Shown here piece by piece: positions 10,901-22,900 of a stretch of 64,000 nucleotides of DNA; within the stretch, counting starts at the first letter, position 1; each line of letters starts with the position of its first letter. This stretch comes from Eudorina sp. 2006-703-Eu-15 (lineage: Eukaryota; Chlorophyta; Chlorophyceae; Chlamydomonadales; Volvocaceae). The position numbers and the translations under genes are program-made. Location of the stretch: contig BDSI01000003.1 in NCBI GenBank assembly GCA_003117195.1, forward strand, positions 1,951,551 through 2,015,550, read 5' to 3'. The notes beneath the pieces are model-generated. The model worked only from the letters and a program-made list of their open reading frames with translations, did no database searches and was not told the origin of the DNA.

Positions 10901-13900
10901 CCTCCCACCTGAGGCAATGGTGCCCCAATACCCGCTCCCACCTGAGGAAGGCGATGGTGCCCCAATACCCGCTCCTATCCGAGGAAGGCGATGGTGCCCC
11001 AATACCCGCTCCTATCCGAGGAAGGCGATGGTGCCCCAATACCCGCTCCTATCCGAGGAAGGCGATGGTGCCCCAATACCCGCTCCTATCCGAGGAAGGC
11101 GATGGTGCCCCAATACCCGCTCCTATCCGAGGAAGGCGATGGTGCCCCAATACCCGCTCCTATCCGAGGAAGGCGATGGTGCCCCAATACCCGCTCCCAC
11201 CTGAGGAAGGCGATGGAGTTGAGCGCCACGTCCAATGAGTGCGGGTTGTTGGTGAAGGCGATGAGGCAGTTGACGCAGTCGGTGAAGGTGGTGGTCTCCG
11301 TCTCCGTGATGTGGGTGAAGTGCTCCCGGACGATCTTCTCGATGGTGTCGAACGCGAGCCTGGCCACACACACACACACACGGGGACGCCAACCCGAGGG
11401 CGAGAGAAACCGTCGGGCGATAAGGCGGGTAGGCGGTTGGGCGGGTTCGCAGCTGGCCAGACACGACAACATCCCGACCCGTTGACTGCGCCCCCTTCCA
11501 TGCCACGACCCGTCCACGCAGCCAGCCAGCCTAAGCAAGACATATGAAACGAAGGAGGCGGCTGATGAGACCACGGAGGTGGTGGGCACAACCGCCGCCG
11601 CGTTGCCACCCGTAGACTGCGGGGATGCCGCGCCCGGGGCCGCGCAGCCCTCAACCCTTCCCTCCCCTCCCCACTGCCGGCCCTCTCCACCCACCTGACG
11701 ATCATGGGGTCCCGGTCGTTGGCGGCGGTGGTGAACACCATGAACATGCTCTTCCACCCCGACTTGACGTTGGTCACCCGGGCCAGGATCATCTGACTCA
11801 GGCAGCGGATGATCAGCTCGCGGATCTCCACGGCCTGCAGGATGGGGAGGGGCGGGGCGGCGCGGTCCAAAGGTTGTTTTTGCGTTACGACTGGGCTCCG
11901 ACTGCCGGGCCCTGGGAAACCCAAGTGACCCAAGGCAAAAGACAAGGGCCCTTGGCCAGACTGGCAGGCAGTACTGCATGGCCCCCGTTCCCCACCCAGA
12001 CGTCCTCCGGCTATCACCTCGCAACCATTTCCCCTATCTTCCATCCGTCCACCCGTCCATCCATTATTCACCCCACCCCACCCCACCCCACCCCACCCCA
12101 CACACACCTGGCTTTGGCGCATGACCACGACGAACGGCCGCAGGAAGTCGTTCTGGAACGTGTAGTTGGCCAGCTCGTCGCGCTCCAGGAACTTCATGGC
12201 CAGCTGCCGCAGCGCGTCCACAGCGTACATGGCCAGCGCCAGGTTGGCGTGGCAGCCCACCGAGATGAAGTACTCGGACAGCACCGCCCAGATGCGGCTC
12301 CACACCAGCCGGATGCGCGTCATGTTGAAGTGCGCCACCTCCACGATCTTGGTCAGGGAGAAGACGCGCGGCGCGCGGGCATCACGCAGCTCATCGGCGG
12401 AGACGGCGGTGAGCGCCTTGACGAACTGAGGGCGTGAGGGCGCGCGCACGGATGATGATGAGGGGGTTGAATTGAAAAAATAAGAAATACATCGGATGAG
12501 GGGGAGGGGTGGGCGGCCAAGCGAATGAGTGAGTGCGTCGGTGAGGGATGCGTGGGTGGGTGACCAGGGCTGCAGTAGGTAGGTGGTGGAACACGCCCAA
12601 CCCTTTTGGCGAGTAAAAATGTGTCCAACTAAACAAACAGAAGTTTTGCCCTCGCTTGCGATGGTCAGGAGGAGTGGGGCGGAGCGGGTGCTTCAATGCA
12701 AATGCAGGTTGTGGGACATGAGGGAGGTAGGCAGGCCTTCAAAGCCTGGGTGCGTGCCTCACGTCCCACCAACCTGCGGCTGTGGGACGCCCCGCTGGAC
12801 CCACCCGCCCCTTCGCAAGGCAGCGCGCGCCCGCCTCACCTCGACGATGGCCTCGCTGTTGAGCTGGCCGCTGTTGAGGAAGACGCGGTTCAGGTCGCCC
12901 GAGTCAACGCTGTTGATCACCTCCGCGGGCACCGCAGACGGGTCGCCCGGGCCGCCGCTGTGGTGGTGGTGGTGATGGTGTTGGCGGGACGGCTGGCCGT
13001 ACATAGCCCCTGCCACACGAACGCATAACACCGATCTCGCTCGGCGCAGTCTCCAGGTGCACGCAACAGGAAGGAGCCAGAGGTGCCGCAAAAGCCAGAG
13101 GAGCAGCACGGTAGCCGCCATGCAGTCGTCCCCGGGGGTGCGGGTGATGGTGGGACTCGCAACGGAGGCCGGGACCAGGAGAGCAGACTCCCCTCCCCGC
13201 GACCCAGCCATGCCAGCCCACCGGTGGGCCGGGCGAACTGAACTCGCCCTCAAGGCTGTGCCCTTGGGCCTGAATGAAAGGGCCGGGCACGTCCGGCTGC
13301 CAACAGAGCACGTCTCCCAAGGCGCAGCGGAAAGGGGAGCCACTATCGCACTGACCCCTCGACGACCCACGGGTCCGTTCCGGCCTGCGCGCCCTTTCCC
13401 ATTCGCTTGGCGCCCCCGCAACACGCCGGGCACCGGCCTCTGCCCTGGCCCCGTGCCACGGGACACGAGATCCCCCTCCCCACGCGACCCATCCACGCCT
13501 CACCCGATCCGCCGATGTGGACTTTCTTGATGTTCGACTCCTCATAGGGCCCCAGGCCGGAGGTGGACGAGGAGGCGGTGCCGGCGAAGGCCGAGTGCCT
13601 GCCCAGCTGCGAGCTGGACTGCGCTGCCGTCGAGAGCGCGGAGGCGGATGCGGCGCCGGAGGTGGAGGGCGAGTGGAAGAACGACTCGGACAGGTCGTAG
13701 TGGCGCGGCAGGGGCAGCTCCGAAGCCACGTTCCGCAGCTTGGCGCCCAGCGCGGCGGCTGCGGCCTGAGGGACAGCCAGGACAAGGTCCCGCACGCGCG
13801 GCGGATCGGCTCAGTGCTGGAGCCTCCTCGTGTGCCGTACGTCGCGTGTGCCGTATGCCATGTGCAGCTGCCGCCGCGGAACACGGGACTGTCGTTGGCG

Positions 13901-16900
13901 TGGCCGTTATGGGGAGCCACAGCTGGCCACCCACCCGCTGGGCGGCCCCAGAGTAACAGACCCGTCCACACCGACGCAGTTCAGCTCCTCGCCCCGTCCC
14001 GAAATCCTCCACTACCAGCACCACTGTCAAGCAACGCCGTTCGGAGTGCTCAGAGAACAGCCCCGGTCTCAGCGAAGAACCCCGGTGCCCGCATCCTGGG
14101 AGCGACCTCCGCCCCCGGCCCCGCCTCTTTGGACCCTCCGCCCTCCGCCCACCATCCAGGCCACCCACCTTGATGGCTCCTCGGTTGTCCTCCGGCGGCC
14201 TGAACAGCGCCGCGTCGGTGGGCATGCCGCTGGCGATCTGCTGCAGCAGCTCCCAGCGGCTGATGCAGCGCAGCACGTCCACCCACCTGCCAGATTGGCA
14301 CCGAAACATCCACACGCACCCCAAACACACATCAGACATCACACAAACTATCGCAACTGGTTGCGGTATGCCAAGGTTCCCGAGTTCCGAGCTCCCCGCC
14401 GTTCCCGGGGTCACGGGTTTGACCTCCCCTTCCTCCCAAGCTGCCGTCCGCACCCCAACCAGAGTCAAAAAGCACCTCCACCTCCAGCCAGCTTGCCACC
14501 CGCCCTCACATCCCCGGCTCCCCTCCCACACGCACCGCTCCTGCAGGTGGTCCCCGACCGTCTCCGCCACCCGGAGCACGTATTTGAAGGCCAGCGCGTT
14601 CTTGAACCGCATCGTGGCGGGAGAGTGCAGGTGCGTGAAGTTGCAGAGCGCGTTGAGGAACACGTCGCGCAGGTGGGTCATACCGGTCTGGGGGAGGAGG
14701 AGGAGGAGGGGGAGGAGGAGGAGGGGGAAGGGCGGAGGAGGGGGGCGCGCGTCGGTGGTGAGGGAGCGAAGAGGTCCAATCCAAGCGGTCGGGCAACGAA
14801 ACGGCAGCATGGCAAGCAGATAAGGGCACAAGGCCCACCTTATCGGGGCACACACGATGGTGCGGCGAGTACACGGGGGCGAATGCCGCTCCCCTCCCTC
14901 ACGCGATGAACAGCAGCTTAGGCTACTGCCAAGCCGGGCCAGCAGCAGCAACGGGACAGCAGCTGCACCCTCCGTCACAGCCAAACCGCCCGCCCCGCCA
15001 GCCCTTCCCTACCTGCGCCGAGAGGCACCCGGCGGCGGCGAAACCCGACAGGCACACCGTCACCAGCCGCGCGTCGTTGTACTCGTCGTACAGCGTCGAC
15101 AGCGCGCCCAGCAGCGGCGCCCAGATCACCTCCATCAGCGGCCGCACCGCGTCGGCCTCGGTGACGGTGACGGTGGTGGCGGAGGCGGCCCGCTGGTGCA
15201 GGTAGTCCAGGGTGGCGCGGATGGCGGCGTCGCTGGGCCCCGAGCTCACCGCCTGGCCGCGACCGCCCATCATGCCCAGCAGCGTGTTGAACAGCGCCCG
15301 CGCCGGGGCGGCCAGACCGCCGGCCTCTGGATTCATTGGAGTGGGCCGAGTTCGAGTTCGAGTTCGGGTGTGTCAGAGAGGAACGACGAGAGGATCGACG
15401 AGAGGATATGGAACAAGAGGAAGAGGAGAGGAAGGGCGAGGGAGAGGAGAGGAAGGGCGATGGGCACGGGGGAAACAAAGCGGGGCGCTTTGCGGGGCGT
15501 AGCCAGCCCGCACTGATCGCCCACCAAAGCGCTACATGGGTTGGACCCCCCTCGGGACAGAACTGCGACGCTAAGGGAGACAGGCGGGTACCAGCACCGG
15601 CGAGAACGGACGCAGGCAGTACAGGCGGCTGCCCCACTCCCCTCCCCACCCTGTGGGGCCGCCGCGCCCGCGCCCGTGGCGCCGTCGTCCTTCATCTTGA
15701 TCTCGTTGGTGACGATCCTGTCGTACAGCGAGGACATGAACTCTTCGGGCAGGTCCGCGCCGTCGTTGATGCCCCGGTTGTTCTTAAGGAAGGCCGCCTT
15801 GCTCATCTTGTTCTTGACCTGTCGGACCGCACCGAACCGAGGGGCAGCGCGAGATGGCACCCGAGGAAACACACACGTCGATCGCTGCAGCGCAGGAGGG
15901 AAGGACCTCGTGCAGGCGCAAGCTGCGGTGCGCAACTTACCCAAGGGCCCGCCCGCCCGCCCACCCTGCAAGTCCGTTCGATGCGCCCACCCTTTCTGAT
16001 ACCCCATCTCGCCCCTCGTGCTCCAGCCGCCATCCTCCTCCGAAATTCACTTCACCTGCGCGTCCCAACCTCCCTTTCCCCTCGCCCGCTAGCCAGGGAG
16101 GACCGCCGCCGATCCCACCTGCGGGTTGTGCGCGTCCGTGTTGAGCATGATGACCGAGTACGCCAGCACGTAGCCCACATCCGCCGACTTGAAGGAGGTG
16201 GGGTTGCATTTGACGAACCGCTCCGCGAACTTCTCCATTAGCCGGTCGATCTTCTGCGCCTCACCGGGCAGCCTGAGGCAGGGAGGCGCGCGGCAGAGGC
16301 GGCGGGGGGCTTAGGTGCGCGATTTGGGTAATCGAGAGACTACTGACTCCAGCGCCTGATTGGCAGGCATATTTCGCTCCTCTTCCTCCTGGAAGAGGAA
16401 GGACGACCCCGGTCGGGGTTCCTAGCGGGGTTGGCAGGTACAGGCACGAGCACAGGGAGGCGGCAGGACGCAGGCGGGGACCGGCGAACGCCAGGCGACC
16501 TTCGTGACCTGCGTCCTTTCATCCTTTGTGGAGGAAGCAAGGTTGGGGCTTTTGAGGGTTTGTGGGTAAGAATGGGCGCGTGCGTGCGTGCGGCGCCCCG
16601 GCCCCCTGCCTCCACCCTCGAAGCCTCCTCTGGCTGTCACACACCTTTCCGCTGCGGACCCCTTTCTCCTACAGCCAAACCTTGCCTGTTGGCGGGTCGC
16701 AGCAACCGCCCCGCCCCGGCCTGCCCCGCCCTGTCGACTACCCGGCATCGGCTACCCGGCCGCGCTCCTGCTGCCTAGTCACGTCTGGTTATGGGGTGGG
16801 ATCGGGGTCTGGCCGTTGGCCGTTGGCATTCCCTTGACCTCGACCATTTCCTCGAGAGGCCCAACCCACCTGAAGCCCTGCAGGAAGGCCCGGATGGCGG

Positions 16901-19900
16901 CGTCGAACTCCATGTTGGTGAAGTCCATCGCGTCCACGAAGGCGTGCATCACCTGCGCACGCGACAGGGCGGCCCGCGGGACAGGGCGGCACAGGGGACA
17001 GGGCGGCACAGGGGACAGGGCGGCCCGCGGGACAGGGCGGCACACGGGACAGGGCGGCCCGCGGGACAGGGCGGCACACGGGACAGGGCGGCACACCCAC
17101 TGTACATGACGCGGCGGCTCACAGGGCGGCTGCTCCTTGGGCGGCTCTAGAACCCCGCCAGCAGCAGGTCCACGCTGTGGGGCGCGGCCCAAGCCCAAAG
17201 CAAGATCACAGCGTCCCACCTTTCCTCCCTCGCAGCGTCCCTCCTTTCTGCAACATCTCATCCCCCTATCTTGTTCCAATCCCCGCACCTGCCCCTGGGA
17301 GGGACCCCACCCCACCCCGACATCGATGGTCATCGGTTGGGTTGAAATAAAAACTGCCCATACACAGCCGGCCCAGCGACGAATACTACCGGTGGTTATC
17401 GGTTTGGTGCACGCTTGCGGCTTTCGCGGTCTAAATTGACATGTAACAGATGAGGGGTCCCACCTTGAGGCAGTAGTCGTCACGATCGCCCAGGTAGTCC
17501 CCGATGATGGTCTTGTCCAGGCCCTCGGTGCGCGACAGGAACGCCGCCACGTCCTCCGGGGAGACACCCAACATCCCCTCGCGCTGCAGGAAGTCGATGC
17601 CTGCACGCACACCCGCCCATAGCTCAGTCCAAGGGTCCTACCCAGCCCACCCAGCCCTGTGTGATTGCCATGCATACGGACCCGGCTAGAGGGCTGCCGT
17701 CGTGCCGTGACACCGGCCAACACGTCCAGGCACACCGAACCGCACCGAACCGCAGGCCAGCAGCGCCCGACGCAGCTCGCGCCGTCGGAATGTGCTTTTC
17801 CAAGCAGTGGCTCGGCTTGGTTGGCGCCCACCCTGGACCTAGGCGACACAGCCCCCCAGCGATGAATGAAACGACACCCTGACACAGCACCAAGCACTCG
17901 ATCCGGGCACCTTGCACCTTTACCTAGCTTTCAAAATCGCTCAGGCAACTACATCACAGGCACCCTCGGCCACGGCCTGCCCTTGCCCCTGTCCCGCCCG
18001 CGCCTCGCCTCACCCTTTCGTGGCTTCTTGTTAAACAGCGCCATCCCTTGTTGGAACTTGAGCTTGTAGGCCCTCTTCGCGACGAGGTCCTCGGGGCCGC
18101 CTCCACCGGCCATGGTCACGTCCACGACGGCGACTCCGGCGCCGCCGGCCGCGGCCGCGGCGGCGGCGGCGGCCGCCGCCGCCGCCAGGTCCGCGTCGTC
18201 CAGCACGCCATCGTCGTCCGCGCCGCCGCCCGCGGCGCCCGTGCTGCCAGCCTGGTGCCGGCGCTGGGTGCTGAGGTTGGCGCCCGTGGAGGCCAGGTCG
18301 GTCAGGCCGCTCGCTTGCCTGCGCGCCGCCAAGTATGCACAACAGCCGGCAGGGCAAGCAAAACATTGCACTCAGGACCTGACCAGGTCAGGAACACGGA
18401 TCACAGGTACTGTTGACTTCTTGGGTGTTGCTGGGCACAACACCGGACACCGCGCCGCACCGCTGTCGTCAGCCACCGCCGCCGCCGTCGAACCCACCTG
18501 TACCAGTTCCAGATCGCCTCCATGGCGTTGACCAGGCACTGGAGGGCCTCCTGCCGCAGCCCCTGCTCCGCGGCCCCCTGCGCCGAGGAGCCATCCCCCA
18601 GGCCGCCTAGACCCGACACGTTGCCCTGACGGGGAAGCGATGCGGGGAAATTGGTGGAGATATGGACGGGATCCAACATCCAAGATATTGGTAGGTATAG
18701 GAAAGGGATGGGTGGGAGCCGAGCAGCAGACCGGGTAGAGGGAGAGCGCAGTCGGGGACCGGTATCAATCAACGCAGCGAGTATTCCTGCGACGTGGGCC
18801 ACCGCGCTGTCCCCTGCTATGCCGGAACGCTGCCCTAGACGGGCATCGGTACCTCGACCAGGCGTTACCTAGGGTATGGTTAAATGGCCATCTTATAATC
18901 CGCCATCGCATCCACGCCAACCGACACACCAATGCCTTCACGTTGCCCACTCGACACCCGCCTAGAACGACAGATGCACAGATACTGCATGAAACACGAT
19001 CACGCCGCTGCGCGACTTTGGCGGTGCGAAACAGCCGCCTCGGACAAGCATACTGCCGCAATCACACTCGAATGCCGCAGACCGTTTCCGGGCAGCCGAC
19101 CTGTTCGTCATTTAACAGAAGCCCGCCCCAGAAGCCCCGGAAGGGCCAGCTCCCTCCCCGCATGCTCCTCCTCGGGGCCCCGCACTCCCCTGCGCCCCCT
19201 CCCTCTCCACCGGCCCTGCGCGCCCCCCCCCCCACCTGCATGGGTTGCTGCGCCTGCCGCACCAGACTGTTGACCAGCCGTTCGAACAGATTGGAAGATT
19301 CCAAGTCGCAGTCGAAGTTGACGAAGAGGTCCAGCAGCAGCTGCCCATCCCGACACAGCTCCCGCAGGCAGCGGAGCACCACCGCCTGCGCGACACAGCC
19401 AAAACCACACAGCCGGCACCCGCGGCGCAGCGGTCGCCGTCTCAAGGTGCGCCGTACTGCCGTATATTACGAGCGGGATCCCGCCGCAACAAGACGGGCG
19501 TCCAGGTTTTTTTCGTTTGCATTGTGGGGTGCGGAGGCTTCGGCTGTCACCGATGACCCGCGGGGTCCACTGCAACCACTGCAACCACTGATGAATCGTG
19601 CTAGCCCAAGCCAGGTCAGGGCGCTGTACTGGACGGGTGTTCGGAGAACCCATTAGTACACCTCTTGAGAACGTGCGGATCACCTAGATCAATGGCCGTC
19701 AACCACGCTTCTCTGTGTGTAAGGCGCGCACAAGGCAGCGCATGTGCTCGACCGCGGTTGTATGTGCTCGACCCCTGCAGCCACCTCCCCGTCCAACTCC
19801 ATTCGGCAATCACCACCCCGGCAAATCATCACCAGTGCGCCCCGTCAGAAGGCCTCAACACGCACAAACACACAGGGTAAGTTTCCTTGTTGAACGCAAG

Positions 19901-22900
19901 CGCCGACAACTCCCCACTCACCCTATGCTGTACGACGGCCGGGCTGAGCGGCGCGGCGGGCTGCGGCGGCGCCCCTGGCGCCACCGCAGCGGGTCCCGGC
20001 CCTTCGAGGGGCTTGAGCATGATCATGGGGAAGAACACCCCCACCTGGAGTTCCGGACAGGGTCGAACAGCGGTTGGGGTGGTGCCATCGGCGGGCGCGG
20101 TTGGGGTTAAGGCACGTGTCGCGAAATGAGTGGAGGCCGACGGGCCTGCATCCATGACCCTATTAACCAGATTCTACGGGACGGGTCTGTAACCCGGCGG
20201 GTTCCGAGAGTATGCACGCAGGACGGAGAGAAAGGACAATTTGAGCCGCCGATAGCTCACTCCCTCGCCTGCCCTCGGCCCCTGGATCTCCATGCCGCCT
20301 GTCAACCACCCCACCTGTCGACCGCCCCCAACCGCCCCCACGGGCCCACCCACCTCGGCCTTGAGCGACGTCCTGAACCTCGTCAGCAGGCTCATGAAGA
20401 TCGACACGCTCAGCGTCTGTGCCGCCGGCAGCGGCGACGAGCTGTTCTTCAGCAGCGACAGGCACAGGTACTGCCGGATGGCCGCCAGGAACTTATCCGC
20501 CCGCCGGAACACGGGCCCGCTGTTCTCCAGCAGCACCTTGACCAGCTCCAGCGCCAGCACCTTCCCGCGGACCGCCGTGGGGTCGTTGGCGGTTACGGTG
20601 TCGTTGGTCCGAATCGACAGCTTGCACAGGGCACGGAACACCAGGAAGGCGTCTCGCTGCAGCACCGCGGTGAGCGTGGCTGCATCGGCCACGAACGGCT
20701 CGGGGCCGGCAGCACCGCCGCCGCTGGCGCTGCCACCCGCCGCCGCCGCCATCGAGGAGGCGCTGCCGCTGCGCGCGGCAGCGGCGCCGCCAGCGGCGGC
20801 AGCCGCTGCCACACCAGCCGAGTTGCCAACCTCCACCAGGTCAATCCCGCTATGGCTGGGTTTGAAGACGTCTCCCGTGATGGACGCCGGCGCGGAGCTG
20901 GGGCCCGGCAGCAGGGACATATCCGTGGCGGAGCCGGCGCCCGCCCCTGCTGCCAGTGGCAGGCCCAGCGCCGGTGGGCGGGCGTCCATGACGGCCGCGG
21001 AGACGCTGGAGCGGACCTCCTCCGGGTTGGGAAGCTGCTGCTGCGAGAGGGAACAACGAGATGGGGGCGTGGAAGGACAAGGCGGGCAGAGTGCAGCACG
21101 TCAACACCACTGCCATCACCGGCGCTTCCGCATCGGGAGCCGGTAACCCGCTTGATTCCCAACGCAGGCAACACGCCATTACCGAACCCAGCGGGACATG
21201 GCCGCGGTTCCAGTGGGGGTTCACGGGGCACCGCACGGCCGGATGGCCAGCCAGAGGGCCGGCCGCCCTGCCCCGGTATGTTACATCCGGGGAAAAGTTA
21301 AGGTGGTACATGGCCGCGGTTCCGGTGGGGCACCGCACGGAGGGGTGGCCAGCCAGAGGGCCTGTCGCCCTGCCCCGGTGCGTCGCAAACGGGGCAAAGG
21401 TGGTATAGATGAGCGCATCGGAGAGACCTGTACGAGACCTGACGCGAACAAATGTCCCGCAAGTTCACCCGGGCGGGCGATGCGGTTTGAGCCAGGGCGG
21501 CGCGGACCGTGGTGCGACTGGAGGCATAGCTCGTCGACTGTCCGGCTGCCCCACCCGTCTCACGAAGATCCGGACCGCCCGGAGGTCGGCGCTGCGCTGC
21601 TGATCAGCCACATTCACGCGGCCTAAACCCGCCCGCGAGCCTTCGAGCCTCCCGGCCGTTGTCCAAACATCGAGATATGGCAGCTGGCGCCAGTCAACAA
21701 GCGTGCAAGTGCAACGCAGGGCCCGAAAACCCCCTTCCTCGTGCGGACCCCAGTCACGGCCCCCTCTGCCGAGCCCTGCCCCTGCGCGTCCGCCCCCGCC
21801 CCTCCCACGCCCCGAGCCAACCCCCCCGCCGCGCGCGCGTGCCTCCTCACCGCCTGCATGCCCGCAGTGACCATGACGACGTTGTTCAGGAACGCCTGCG
21901 GGGGAGAGGTCGCGGGAGGATGTGCGAACCGGAGAAGGGGGGCTAAATTGAACAAGAAATAAACCCGAAGAACGAACCCTGGCAAACCAGGGAGCGTGGC
22001 GCGACTCGTGTGCCTACCGGTCGACAACTGGGAACACCACAACACCAGTCGGACCATGATCCGCCTGCTACCGCCCGCCACACGCACTGGGCGCCCAGCG
22101 CCACCTTCCCCCCTTTGTCGATAAAGAACCTTCCCCCCTTCGTTAATAAAGAACCTTCCCCCCTCAGCGCGCGTCTCTCCGCGGCATTCCCTCGACACAC
22201 GCCCGCCCGCCCCGCAAAGCGGCCCACACCCCCGTGCGCGTCCATTCCCTATGAAGCCCCGTAACGCGCAGGGGGTCGCATCGTTGCCTACCAACTCCCT
22301 GTCATGCTCTCATGCAACATCCCCCCTCCCGGCGCCCCACCTGAACGACGGCTGTGAGCGACCCCGTGTCCTGCGGGTTGGTGCGGGGCAGCCCCAGCAC
22401 GTCCGTCACCACGATTGGCCGCACCTCCACCTGCGCGGCACCGAGGGCCCGACGTTGCCATGACACGCGCGTCTGGTTCTTCACCCGAAGGGCGATATAG
22501 ACTGAGCGCTGAGCTGCGACCCTTGACTAATGTATGCGGTTTTCGTCACGACTGGGCCGCGGATGCAGACATCGGACGTACCCTTGTGTACTTTAATGGC
22601 GCGTGTGTACCGTAATGCGCTGCACGTTTCTGTTTTTGTCTACATGTACATGTGTGTACCGCCACCCAACCGAATCATGAAAACCACTTCGCCCGCTTTC
22701 CCCTCCGCTGGCCCCCGCTCCTTGAAGACCCCACCGCCAGCTTGGGAAATCCGCGCGGACTGCCACAGCAAGGGTCCGGAAACCAACTAGCCATGAGGAC
22801 CCGTGCGGAGTGCCGCAGCCAGGTCCGGAAACCACAGCTTGCGGCCGCCCCGACTCACATACACCGAGTCTGCCTCCATGCGCTGAAAGACCACATTGAG

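Noticed and set aside
10911..11202. CRISPR-like regular repeat array
   Set aside because: Units are directly adjacent with no unique spacers and derive from an exon-intron junction; this is a eukaryotic minisatellite.
13840..14165. Long minus-strand open frame joining BIG exons 17 and 18
   Set aside because: The region between the two exons has proper GTGGG and CCTCAG borders and no similarity to the family; it is an intron that happens to be open.
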